Source: Simmondsia chinensis
Taxonomy: Eukaryota; Streptophyta; Magnoliopsida; Caryophyllales; Simmondsiaceae
Assembly (NCBI GenBank): GCA_018398585.1
Contig: JAGTTD010000022.1
Coordinates: 3,933,501-3,997,500 of the forward strand
DNA: 64,000 nt
Direction: 5' to 3'
Part shown: in pieces, positions 35,586 through 46,290 of the stretch
Numbering within the stretch: position 1 is the first letter of the stretch
Layout of the letters: each line of letters starts with the position of its first letter
Program-made: the position numbers and the translations under genes
The notes under the pieces: generated by a model
What the model was told of the DNA's origin: nothing
Databases searched by the model: none
The model's input: only the letters and a program-made list of their open reading frames with translations

Positions 35586-35999
35586 AATGTTATAAAATGT
35601 ACATATGTACTATTTATACTTCAAACCCAATGGTTATTTCCAAACGGGAACATTGAGACTACAAAAGTCATTCCTAGACTTTTATTCATTAATTTAAACT
35701 CTTACAATAATTAATTCCCCAGCAGAAATGTTGGCTTCTCAATATATGATTGTTTTAAGGTAATGTTATCATCTGGGCAAAATTATTATCGCTAAAACAA
35801 AACTGTAGTTTTAAGTGTAATTTTATAACTCTTATTATTTATAAGTCACAACATCGTTACTCTAATAATAACAAACTTTTATTCTAACAATAACAACTTT
35901 CTTGTTTTATTAATAGGACAACATTTTAACAAAATAAGACTCCAAGAACAGTCATTATTATGCTGTTATTAACAAAACAATGTCGTGACAATAACACTA
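35586..35999. other. Intergenic DNA, SMART remnant then AT-rich sequence
   Basis: The first ~120 bases continue the SMART internal region and a decayed LTR. The rest is AT-rich without recognisable genes. Confidence 0.5.
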
Positions 36000-36009
36000 C
36001 CGAAAACAT

Positions 36010-37100
36010 GATTAAATTACCAAAGTGGCATATTTTGCAAAAAAAATTACCAAAATGGCATAGTTGAAAAAATATTTACCAAAATGGCACACTTTACCGT
36101 AGCGTCAATACGGCGTTCGTTGAGCGGTCGGAGGCGTCACCTAACGGACGCCGTCCGTACGCCATTTCGGACGGCGTCCGTTAGACGACTCCTAACGGAC
36201 GCCGTTAAACGGCCTCCGTACGCCTTTAGACCACACATCTTTGTATAAAGTAGAAAAAATTAACAATCCTCCTAACTTAATTAATAATAAAATGATAAAA
36301 TAAAGTAGAAAAAAAATTTAGTAGAGTTACATTATTTAATGTATACAGTAATAAAAAGGAAAAAAATGCACAGTAATAATAGATTACAAAAACCCACTGA
36401 TGTAATAAAAAAGGGTGTCGATGTGATCCGGGATATGTTGCATTAATCCAAACTGACGCAACACTCTATCAAAATGGCACCTTTTGCAAAAAAAATTACC
36501 AAAATGGCATAGTTGAAAAAATATTTACCAAAATGGTAAACTTTACTGTAGCCTCAATAGGAAACGCAGTTTGAAACGGCGTTCGTTGAGTCATATCTGG
36601 CGATATCAGGGACCAATGATATGCTTTGGCATTGTAGAGCTGCATTGCCCTGATAGAGTGTTGCGTCAGTTTGGATTAAAGCAACATATCCCGGATCACA
36701 TCGACACCCTTTTTTATTACATCAGGGGGTTTTTGTAATCTATTATTACAGTGCATTTTTTTCCTTTTTATTACTGTATATATTAAATAATGTAACTCTA
36801 CTAAATTTTTTTTCTACTTTATTTTATCATTTTATTGTTAATTAAGTTAGGAGGATTGTTAATTTTTTCTACTTTATACAAAGGTGTGTGGTCTAACGGC
36901 GTACGGAGGCCGTTTAATGGTGTCGGTACGCCGTTTCGGACGGCGTCCGTTAGGTGACGCCTCCGACCCCTCAACGAACGCCGTTTGAAACGGCGTTTAC
37001 TATTGACGCTACAGTAAAGTGTGCCATTTTGATAAATATTTTTTCAACTATGCTATTTTAATAATTTTTTTTACAAAATATGTCACTTTGATAATTTAAT
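36010..37100. mobile_element. Long-TIR foldback element (Mutator-like), 1.09 kb
   Basis: Two inverted arms of about 450-460 bases (36010-36472 and 36649-37100) enclose a 176-base centre. It is flanked by an exact 10-bp direct repeat, CCGAAAACAT, at 36000-36009 and 37101-37110, in the 9-11 bp range typical of Mutator-like elements. The ends carry repeated ttaccaaaatggcatagttg units. The arms contain self-complementary GGACGCCGT/ACGGCGTCC patches. The centre holds a third, direct copy of the terminal ~110 bases (36473-36582). No transposase is encoded. Likely a non-autonomous long-TIR MULE. Confidence 0.85.
36616..36738 (+). pseudogene. Plant-mobile-domain (MAIN-like) gene fragment inside the foldback element
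   Basis: A 40-codon frame, ATG to TAA, encodes GIVELHCPDRVLRQFGLKQ followed by HIPDHIDT. This resembles the PMD-C/MAIN-like domain (aminotransferase-like, plant mobile domain), in which PDRVLRQFG followed by Q-x-IP is typical. Such domains occur both in host MAIN-like proteins and within some MULEs. The part from PDRV onward is also present, inverted, in the left arm (about 36410-36472 on the minus strand). A captured piece, not a working gene. Confidence 0.65.
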
Positions 37101-37110
37101 CCGAAAACAT

Positions 37111-38084
37111 ATCGGGTAATAGGAGGGGGTAGGACAGACGGCAACAGCGGGTTCAGGTTTGACTAAAATAAAAACATTAAAAAAAAAAAGAAAAGAAAAA
37201 AGCAGTCAAGAGGTCCCACAAGGGCGTCCGCGGTACTCGGCCTACCCAGTCCAACCCCCCTTAACTCCTCTTTTTTATGTTTCACATGCTTCCCTTCTGT
37301 TGCGGTTATTTATACTAGTAGTTCTTATATTTTATATGTTACTTTAATATATATGTAATTTATATTATTTTAATTTGAATTATTTATTTTTCACATTTTT
37401 TCAAGTATTCATGTGAGTTACGAGACGGGGTTTTTTTAGTTTGTATGGTTGTAAGTTGTGGTGGCCCGTTGGCTTCTTGAGGAAGTAGACGGTTGGCCGT
37501 GGGCCTCCCTCTCATAGAGGGCCGGTTAAATGTTCACTTTATGTACTATTTGTACTGAAAATATTTTAAGTGTGTAGTTTTTCAATCTTCCAACTTTGCG
37601 AATTTAGTTTTAAAGTACAGTTAATGCTAAATTGGTAATGAAATTTTTATTGGCTGGTTTATGAGTGTGTTTAAACTTGTGGTAGGTCACTTGAATCTGA
37701 TATGATCGAACTGTTAAAATTACTTACGCACTCAAGTTATGGATGAAAGTTTTAGTGGTAGGTTGGGTGGGTTTAAATTGGTTTAACTAATAGGTTTATT
37801 CTGAATCACTTAGATCTTACATGACCGAACTATTAACATTACTTATAAACTGAACTTCGCTTTCAGTGTAAAACTAAATTGTCGTAATGCAAATTATGTG
37901 AAGAGTCCAAATTTATTTTTAAAAAAAAAATTCATAAACTGATACAGTAAATAAAATATATTAATCTCTGATTTAAATAACCCATAATACGAATGTACGA
38001 TTTTGTTAATAACCTATAATTGAGCAGCTTGCTACTGTAAATGGACAAGTAGGTTACACAAATAATTATTTGGACAAAAATTTA
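37111..38084. other. Intergenic DNA
   Basis: AT-rich; no gene seen. From about 37880 it may already be part of an LTR that also contains the minisatellite and the promoter-like region below. Confidence 0.4.
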
Positions 38085-38440
38085 AAACAACACAATTCGT
38101 TCAGTAAGAGTAAACCAAGAAAATTTGCCCAGTAGGTCCAATTCGCCCAGTATGGGTAAAATCAACACAATTCATCCAGTAGGGATAAAATCAACATAAT
38201 TCGCTCCGTAGAGGTAAAAACCAACACAATTCACCCAGTAGGGATGGAATCAATATAATTTGCCCAGTAGAAGTAAAACTAACATGATTCACCGAGTAGA
38301 GGTAACCAACATTATACGCCTAGTGGAGGTAAATCAACATAATTCGCCCAGTAGAGGTAAATTGGCATAATTTGCCCACTAGGTCCAATTCAATGTAATT
38401 CGCCCATTATGCTCGATACAACACAATTCGCCCACTTTCT
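38085..38440 (+). repeat. Minisatellite, ~30-bp unit AATTCGCCCAGTAGAGGTAA
   Basis: About ten to eleven imperfect tandem units built on CACAATTCGCCCAGTAGAGG and TAAAATCAA, unit length about 29-34 bases. Units vary by substitutions and small indels. Confidence 0.85.
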
Positions 38441-38900
38441 TTAGTTTATGGTACAAGTAACTAGATGATAGAATTAAACATACTTATTCACAAATTGATA
38501 CTCATCCAAAAACATCCTTCCTCTATAAAAAGAGGGGCTACACGCCACCTTGAAGAGCACCCATTCCTACGATCACCTCTCCAGAGCAATAATCGTTCAA
38601 ATGCCTTACTCCTCTCAGGCCAAGTATTTTATCTCTATTATTTTATTTATTACTTGCCCTTATTTACTATTTCATAATATTGATACTGACTTAAGCATCG
38701 GAGGTCCCCGGTGGGTTGCTCCACGGGCCTCTCAATCCGTTCGTTTGATCTTGAAGGAAACATCAAATCGGACATGTAGCTAGAGCTTGAATTCAACTCA
38801 TCCTAACGAATCCCAACTTGTACAGAATTCCAAAGTAATGAATAAGCACACTGACCAAATTCATCACAAACAGGTATTATCATATATTTTATTATATATA
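38441..38900 (+). repeat. Probable gypsy LTR end (solo LTR) downstream of the minisatellite
   Basis: Has a TATA-like ctctataaaaagagggg (38521-38537) and further on GACTTAAGCATCGGAGG (38688-38704) with CCCCGGTGGG, a motif typical of R/U5 regions of Ty3/gypsy LTRs. Together with the minisatellite this is probably one LTR (about 37.9-38.9 kb). No partner LTR, internal region or clear target duplication was found. Confidence 0.5.
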
Positions 38901-39067
38901 TTTTTTATCACAATATATTTTATTATGTAATAGTGGTATTTGACAAAGGAATGTTAAATGTTAAGGTGGAATTAAATGTGGGTATCCGTATGCATACACT
39001 TTACCAAACAAGCGAGTAAAGCCCCACCCAACCATGCTTGACTCAACTCCCACTCCTACGCGGCAAG

Positions 39068-39200
39068 CAACAACAACTCATTACCTCAGAGAGATTTTCA
39101 CAAAAACAGGGTCAGGAGAAGGGATAAAATGTATATATTCTAACCCCTGTAAGGTATTACCTTGAAGAGAGGTTATTTCTGAAGGGTTTTCCAGCTACTT
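39068..39200 (-). mobile_element. Very decayed 5S-SINE body
   Basis: Minus-strand remnant: a CAA-repeat end (caacaacaactcattacctc) followed at the usual spacing by acagggtcagg and CTGTAAGGTATTACCTTGAA then GAGAGG, the rest of the SINE body. The head is not present. Confidence 0.4.
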
Positions 39201-40102
39201 GAAGCTGTATCGCCTTTTAATTTGCTGCTGATTAGCTGGTTCACTATTTAAATTGTATCGTATTTGTATCTTACACTTCCGGTTTTATGTTCACTTTATT
39301 AGAGTCAATAGTGTGACAATAATAGTAGGATATTTACTTAGACTTATTAGTAAGCAAATTGTACTAGGAGAATGTCTCTTGACCTACTCCTCTAGTGGCC
39401 GGTTAGATTTTCTTGCTTGTAACTCTTGCCTTGCTGCAATAATCTCTTGTTTTCTCCTGTAAATTTCAAAGTATAAAAAGTGCTTATTTATTATTCACGC
39501 TTTAATTACACAAGAATTCTTGTAAAATGCCATATAGAAATGTGAATAGAAGTTTCTTCTTAAAGCTTTACATGTTAGATTAAGCTATTATCGATAGCAA
39601 ACTCAGCTCGATTAGACTAACAAGACAAGTTGAGCATAGGGCATACTAACATGTTATGAACCAAGCCCGAATAGAAGTTTAGAAAATGGCAATAAGGGCT
39701 TGCTCAACCTCGAGCTCATTAATGCTTATCAAGCTCGAGTGAAAGCAAAGAGGTACTGGTTGTAGCCCATAAATTTGTACCTAATAATTCATACCATAGA
39801 ACCAAATCGTTGATTCGCATTCACCCATCAACTTAAACTATTGGGACTATTGGTTCTTTTGGTATGATATCAAAACTAGTTAACCAAGAGTTCAAAAAGT
39901 TCTAATTCCAACATCTCTCACTTTAACATTAACATAATTCAAGCACAAAATGTGAAATGAGTATATATGCATTATCCTCACTTCAAAACCACTGAGTGTT
40001 CTTGTGAGAGGAAATTTTGAATATAAATTCATTCATATAACTTCACCAATCAACATAAGATATTTGAGTTAATTATTTCGGTGATATCATCTTGCTTTAG
40101 AC

Positions 40103-40179
40103 GCCCCCCCCCCCCCCCCCCCCCCGGGACCCCGCTTCTGTGGGAGCCCTTGAGGCACTGGGTTTGTTGTTGTTGTTGT
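40103..40179 (+). mobile_element. 5S-SINE copy 8, 77-base 3' fragment starting at poly-C
   Basis: Begins with a run of 22 C (40104-40125), then GGGACCCCGCTTCTGTGGGA, GCCC, ACTGGG and a TTG tail. Flanked by an exact 14-bp direct repeat, ATCTTGCTTTAGAC, at 40089-40102 and 40180-40193. The matching place in the right arm (about 59120-59135, minus) has no insert, so it arrived after the duplication. The 5' truncation point is the start of the C run. Confidence 0.9.
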
Positions 40180-40294
40180 ATCTTGCTTTAGACCTGACCT
40201 ACGAAGTTGGAATACACGAGATTCACATATAAGTTCAAGTGGGGTTCTATCCTACAATTAATCTTCACTAATTGAAGTAATTTACTAAAGTTAT

Positions 40295-40503
40295 TATGCG
40301 AAAATACGGAATCCCAAGTACTTAATTCGAATTAAATACTACGACCAAATGAGAAGTAATACGGATAAAAGAGAACCAAAAAAAAAAAAGAAAAAACAAG
40401 AACACAATAATTTATATGGAAATTCCTCTTCAACCGAGGGGGGAGAAAACCACGGTCGGAGATGGAGACTTTTATTGATTTGAGAATAGAAGAATTACAA
40501 TTC

Positions 40504-40540
<37 letters not shown>

Positions 40541-40796
40541 TACGACAGCTCTCTTTTTATTTGGATACACAATACGTAACCGTAAGCTCGTATTTATAGC
40601 CTCCGTGAAAAATAGACTCCCGATCGATCAGGAGGGTCCTGATCGATCAGCAGATCACCAATCGATTGGTGAACCCTGTGGACGCGGGATTCATCTGCTT
40701 ACTTTTCCCGATCGATCGGCTTCTTCCCCAGAACGATCGGCGTGCTCCCTGCTTGCCTCCTCATAAATCCTAATAATTTGAGGCATATTCCTAACG
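40295..40796 (-). mobile_element. Solo LTR of the X/Y/Z Copia family
   Basis: Minus strand: CGTTAGGAATATGCCTCAAA to ..TTTTCGCATA; 502 bases, flanked by an exact 5-bp direct repeat GTTAT (40290-40294; 40797-40801). It shares the family block (CCGACCGTGGTTTTCTC, GAAGAGG, TTTCC) and the GATCGATC palindromes (about 40618-40742). A (TC)n microsatellite (40505-40537) lies inside. The right arm has the uninterrupted site, so this insertion and the LTR-LTR recombination post-date the duplication. Confidence 0.85.
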
Positions 40797-41116
40797 GTTA
40801 TATATTGGTATTTTCTCCCTTACAACTCCAACATAAGATTTTTACTAAATTCACATGTTTACACCATCTACCAAAGCTTAAACGGATAAATAAAAGTCGA
40901 AGAATAATTTCATACTATAACAATTAATAGTAGAGAATTTAACTAAGGTAAAAACGTAGAAATTGAGGACAATCACGCAAGCAATTACGAAGAAAAAGAG
41001 AGACGACCGTCCAGTATATGTAAACGTGGCCCTTTTTCCTTTGAGGGGCTCAGTTTGGTATTCATTTTTGAAAGCTCTGTTTCGACTTTTCATGACTTGA
41101 CACCTCACCCCTCTAC

Positions 41117-41126
41117 CTATTAATAC
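41117..41126 (+). promoter_or_regulatory. TATA-like site of the ACC synthase gene
   Basis: CTATTAATAC about 145 bases before the start codon. The same place in the inverted pseudogene copy reads CTATAAATAC (58675-58684, minus), a canonical TATA box. Either the active gene changed its box or the shared ancestor had the canonical form; the transcription start cannot be seen from sequence alone. Confidence 0.5.
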
Positions 41127-41269
41127 CCCCATCAACTCATTTTTTCTCTCAAACAAACATTCCTTTGGTCTTGGTGCATACACTATTCACATACAAAATA
41201 GATATACTATTCTCCTTTGAAACGACAAAAAGAACCCAGAAAGTTCAAGGATTGAACCGGTAGGACCGA

Positions 41270-44200
41270 ATGGAGGTGATGAACAGTAAGATGAGCAGCA
41301 ACAATTGTGGGCTTTTGTCCATAATTGCGACGAATAACAGGCACGGGGAGGATTTGGAGTACTTTGATGGATGGAAGGCTTACGATCGGGATCCCTATCA
41401 CCCTACTAGAAACCCACGTGGTGTTATACAATTGGGTCTTGCGGAAAATCAGGTTTGTTCATTTGGGTTGAATTAGAGGCATTTAAGTTACGATTATCTG
41501 ACCAAATAAGTTGTTGTTTGATTTAGTCATGGGTACTATATACGGAACTCTTATGTGTTTGGTTAAGTTTGCTTTATTTCAGTTTGAAGAGATGAACATG
41601 TTTCAAAATAATAATAAATAAAGCCACAATTTTTATGTACTGGATCATTTGGGTCAAAATAGAGAACAAACTGTTTACTTTATTTTTCAGTATACATTAA
41701 AGTACTGTATAATAATTTCTTAAGTTCGTTTTTTTTTTTTAATTTATTTATTATTACAGCTTAGCTTTGATTTGATCCAAGAATGGATTGAACAAAACCC
41801 ACAAGCCTCAATATGCACAAGTGAAGGTCTCAATGCATTCAAGGATATTGCCATTTTCCAAGATTATCATGGTTTGCCCGAGTTTAGAAGTGTAAGTACA
41901 TCTACATTCCGGAAAATAACTTCATGTTATTTATTTTTAGCAATGGATATTCACTCACATAATTAAATTGTGATCAGGCAATCGCAAAGTTCATGGGCAG
42001 AGTGAGAGGAGGCAGAGTGACCTTCAATCCAGATAGAATAGTAATGAGTGGGGGAGCAACCGGAGCCAATGAGACGATCATGTTTTGCTTGGCGGATCCA
42101 GGAGACGCTTTTTTGATACCATCCCCTTACTACCCAGCGTATGTCTTCTCTCCCTTTGTGCAGTTCTTGTAGTTCTGCATGCAGTTTTTGAGAGTTTTGG
42201 ACATTAAACTGTAGGTCATTACGAAATGAATATGGCAAAATACTAATATATACGAGCCCAGTATAAGTTACAATATTTCGCAATACGGGAAAGGTTTTTT
42301 TTAAAAAATATTTTATGAACTTTTGTACTTATAAAAGAGAGCAAAATCCCACTATCCAAATGGAATTTAAGTGCATAAGTATGAAAACAAAATTAATGAG
42401 TGGTAGCCATTAAAATAGCGGTAGGTATATTTAGGTCCTAAGTGACCATTTTTGAAACTTGCTTATCAAGAAACAAATAAATTAATAGATAATGGTCATT
42501 ACTTGGACTAATTATTTAAGTGTAACCCATTTGACTAATTATTTTATTTTAATATATAGATATTAATAATTTTATTTCCATCTTTTACTTTATAGTCAAC
42601 AAAATAAAAGGAAAAAAAACTCAAGTGTAAAAAGGAAGAGAGTGAAATGGTGGTTTGGTCTCCAACTCATTCCAACAAATACTTGAAAATAAAATGAAAA
42701 GTAATTGAGCAATATGATATAACTAAATAATTTATATTGACGAGAAAATTATGACTTTTTGTATTTAGGAAATACATAATGTCTTTTTGAAAACGAAAAA
42801 AAAAATACAAAAGCAAAGGGGAATAGTACGAAAAGTCAGCTCTTGAAACTTAGTTACGCAAAATAATCAAAGCTGTCATGCATTACACAAAGCTTTGATG
42901 ATTGTCAACAACACTTATGACATCAAACGGAAGAGAGAGAGAATAACGCTAAAATATAATAGTATGAGTGAGTCTGATCGAGGGTCCTGCATGGTATGAG
43001 AATAGATATGGGTATTAATCAGTGGAGATTTTTCATACATCTAAATAAGGATAATAATTTAGAAAAAAGGGTTAAAGAGCTTAGAAAACTTATTATTATA
43101 TAATTATTATTTATTTCATAATAAATATATATTAAATAATAATATATTTAAATTGTTTATAAGGAGTAGGCCAACAAGAGGGTAGGTCAAAGGCATGCTT
43201 TGTAGGACTAAAACAACACTTGGCTTTTGACTTTGGTTTTTAATCAAATTAGTCAAAGTTATAACTACGTGCGGGTTTATTACATTCTATTTACCTAAGC
43301 AACTTCCTAACTTTAATCTTTTCATATCACAATCATATATTATATACCAGTATCCGATATACATGATAAAAGATTATTCGATTATATAAAAACAGTTAAT
43401 TAATGTTACCTTCCTTCTATTCAAGAAGTATTTTTTTTCTTCCTGATAACAGAGTAAGAGGAGAGAAAGTGTCTTCTTAAAGTACAACGTAAATAATGAA
43501 AGAAAAGACAGAAAGATACATAGAGTACAAAACTAGAAGAGTCTTGTATATTATATGTCGAGCATTATAATCAAAGTTAGATAATAAGAGAATCCACTAT
43601 TGAAACTCCTTGCTTTTATTGTACATATTCAACTAGGCCGGGGCTTGGTGTACAAGATTTCCGAATATATAATCCCCAGGAGAAGGTTCGGTACCGTGCA
43701 ATAGAATTAACAAACAGTTAAGCCCAAGGTCAAACTTTAAACATACGTATTTTGTATCCTATTATTTGTTTTAGTTCTTTGTTCTTTTACTCAATACTGT
43801 TATACTTAGTGTTCGACCCTCCTGTAACTGTTAAAAAAAATATGCACTTCATACAAACTAGGTACATAAACATATATTTAAAATTAATTAATCTTTGCTT
43901 AGCTGGAGGTGATGGAGGTGGGGGTAGCAAAATCGAACATTAAGTTGTATTTTATATTGTGGAAGTCAAGTTCTTAATGAAAGTAACCACAGCTGAATTT
44001 TCAATTTTGTTGTTAAATTAAGAATATTATTCAATATGCATACATAGACTTTCATTAATTAATTAATATAATATAATATATAGTTTGGAAAGTTTGAGAC
44101 TCTTCAAGAAACCATGAGAATAATTTGTCAAAAATGGTCAAAACTTTGCCTTGGTAAGACTTCTTTGTCTGTCTCATGCACACATTTTCATATATTTTTA

Positions 44201-45553
44201 CGTGTAGAAATCAAACATTGATTGTTAGTGAAACATTTGGGTCACGAGTTATAATATTAGTAAAGTTCCAAACGATGATTACAATGTTTATTTTAATATA
44301 TACTAGTAAGAAGATTATAAATTTTCCTAGACAAAGATACTAGGTAAAAGTGTATTGCATGGTGATCGGTTTGAACTTGAAAAGTAATGGGAAGGGGGTT
44401 GAGATTTTGACCATTAAGCCAACCCGAGGACATGATCATTTAAATGTTATATTTGTTCTGTTTTTATGCGTAATATTATCACCACGTTGATGATTTTTTC
44501 TAATCCATCATTCACTAAAAGCGAGGCTGATGATTTTTCTTTCTTGATTGCAGTTTTGATCGCGATTTGGGGTGGCGAACGGGAGTGAATCTAATTCCCA
44601 TTTCATGCGAGAGCTCAAATGGTTTCAAAATCACTAGGGAAGCATTGGAACGTGCCTATGATGAAGCATGCAAGAAGAAAATAAGGGTGAAAGGCTTGAT
44701 AATTGCAAACCCTTCAAACCCACTGGGCACCACCCTGGATAGGGAGACATTGTCAAGTCTTGTAGCCTTCATTAATGAGAAAAATATCCATCTCATTTGC
44801 GATGAAATATACGCCGCCACCATCTTCAACTCACCATCATTTGTTAGCGTGGCTGAGATCATTAACGATATGCACTGTAACTGCGATCTCATTCACATAA
44901 TCTATAGTTTGTCAAAGGACATGGGCCTTCCTGGGCTTAGAGTTGGGATTATCTACTCATACAACGACCAAGTTGTGAGTTGCGCACGTAAAATGTCTAG
45001 CTTTGGCTTGGTCTCCTCCCAAACGCAATACCTTCTTGCTCATATGCTCTCAGATGATGCATTTGTCGAGAAATTCCTGACCGAGAGTCCCAAGAGATTG
45101 GCTCGAAGGCACAAGCACTTCACTGAAGAGCTTGCGAAGGTAGGGATTAGTTGCTTGAAAAGCAATGCTGGGCTCTTTGTATGGATGAATTTGCGACACC
45201 TACTCGAGCATCCAACAATTGAGGCAGAGTCAAAATTGTGGCACATTATAATAGAAAAGGTGAAGATAAATATCTCCCCTGGCTCCTCTTTTCACTGCTC
45301 AGAGCCAGGCTGGTTCAGAGTGTGCTTCGCAAACATGGATGACGAGACTGTTCGTGTTGCACTGCAACGAATAGAATCCTTTGTTTATGAAAGAAGAGAG
45401 AAAGATGTTTCAATGAAAAGGAAACGACGGCAAAACAATGAACTTCGACTCAGCTGCACACCGCAAAGACACGAAAATGGTTTAGTCTCACCGCGTTTGA
45501 TGTCACCGCACTCTCCATTTCCGCAATCTCCAATGGTGAAAGCAAGAACATAA
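41270..45553 (+). CDS. ACS: 1-aminocyclopropane-1-carboxylate synthase, type 1 (4 exons)
   Basis: Makes ACC from S-adenosylmethionine, the committed step of ethylene synthesis; a cytosolic PLP enzyme of the aminotransferase fold I family. Exons: 41270-41452, 41760-41891, 41978-42138, 44554-45553, all with GT-AG borders; 491 codons, normal for the family. Motifs: GLAENQ (end of exon 1, residues 56-61), [10 protein letters not shown] (about 209-218), CDEIY (241-245), and [14 protein letters not shown] with PLP lysine about residue 280. The C-terminus has RLS at about 457-459 (CDPK-type site) and Ser-Pro sites at about 471, 476, 479 and 484 (MAPK-type), which place it in type 1, whose stability is set by phosphorylation. 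Intron 3 is 2.4 kb. Exons 1-3 lie in the left arm of an inverted duplication; exon 4 is outside it. No stop or frameshift seen. Which numbered ACS it is cannot be told. Confidence 0.95.
42139..44553 (+). other. Large intron 3 of ACS with duplication breakpoint
   Basis: Starts gtatgt and ends ttgcag. About 1.8 kb of it (to 43917) is repeated inverted at 50060-51301; the breakpoint falls at a GGAGGTGATGGAGGTGGGGG sequence. No ORF or known repeat was recognised within the intron. The other two introns are 307 and 86 bases. Confidence 0.8.
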
Positions 45554-46077
45554 GCTATATTTTTTTTTGTTGGGTTCCATGATCAAGATCACATTATTAG
45601 CAAATCCACATGACAAAATATTATTGATTTTGGTATACTCAACTTATATTTTAACCTAAGTATATGTAGATGCCATAGCATAACACCCTAGTACAAGTTG
45701 ATTCTTCCACATACAATTTTTTTCTCTCCATTCAAAATTGTTCAGAGGTAGAATATTGTATGATTGTTAGTCACGCAAAGGTGCTTTTTTATGTGGGGTT
45801 TTTTTTTTTTTTTTTTTTTTAAATTTTTCAATTTTTTTTGGGGTTAACAATTGTGCAATTAAAGTACGGTGTAATACCCTAGATGTTTTTCATCTATATA
45901 TAATCAAAACAATAATTAAATTTGCATCTCATTGTTCTGTCTCTCTTTTCCGTACATTGATAAAGAGATATTCATCTATTTGACTAAGATCTGAATAGTG
46001 GCTCAAGAACCAAACACATGGTAATTGTTGATAAACATGTCTGAGGGCAAATGAGACAGACCAAGTAGGATCGGGGA
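45554..46077. other. ACS 3' flank
   Basis: Presumed 3' UTR and downstream DNA; T runs near 45798-45822. No further gene. A clear poly(A) signal could not be chosen. Confidence 0.45.
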
Positions 46078-46265
46078 CGTTATTTCTTGTTCTCATGTCT
46101 TTTCTGGTCCTGTGCTCGATGGTTGATATGTCGTGAGCGGTTTGATCCTGTTTTCTTGTTTTGTGTTTGCCTTTTTGGTCCCCGTGTTGTTGTGGTTGGA
46201 CTCAGGCCTCGCCTAGTAAGTGGCCGGCTTGAGTACTCTATCGCAGTTTATCGGAAAAAAAAAAA
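46078..46265 (+). mobile_element. Short poly-A retrotransposed sequence, probably a LINE 3' end
   Basis: 188 bases ending TATCGCAGTTTATCGG plus 11 A, flanked by 25-base direct repeats (46053-46077 and 46266-46290, both containing GACCAAGTAGGAT; two mismatches). The TTTATCGG-A(n) end resembles 3' ends of plant L1 elements. A 5'-truncated LINE end moved by target-primed reverse transcription is the best reading. Confidence 0.75.
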
Positions 46266-46290
46266 GAGATAGACCAAGTAGGATTGGGGA

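Larger units (their letters stand above)
39510..43917 (+). repeat. Left arm of a large inverted duplication
   Basis: Matches 50060-59712 on the opposite strand: upstream flank, promoter, exons 1-3 and most of intron 3 of the ACC synthase gene. The left end is near ccatatagaaatgtgaatag (39530), matching cacatttcaatatggcat at 59682-59699. The right end is in intron 3 at tagctggaggtgatgga (43917), matching catgatctccagcta at about 50057. Two insertions (SINE fragment at 40103, solo LTR at 40295) are only in this arm. Confidence 0.85.
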
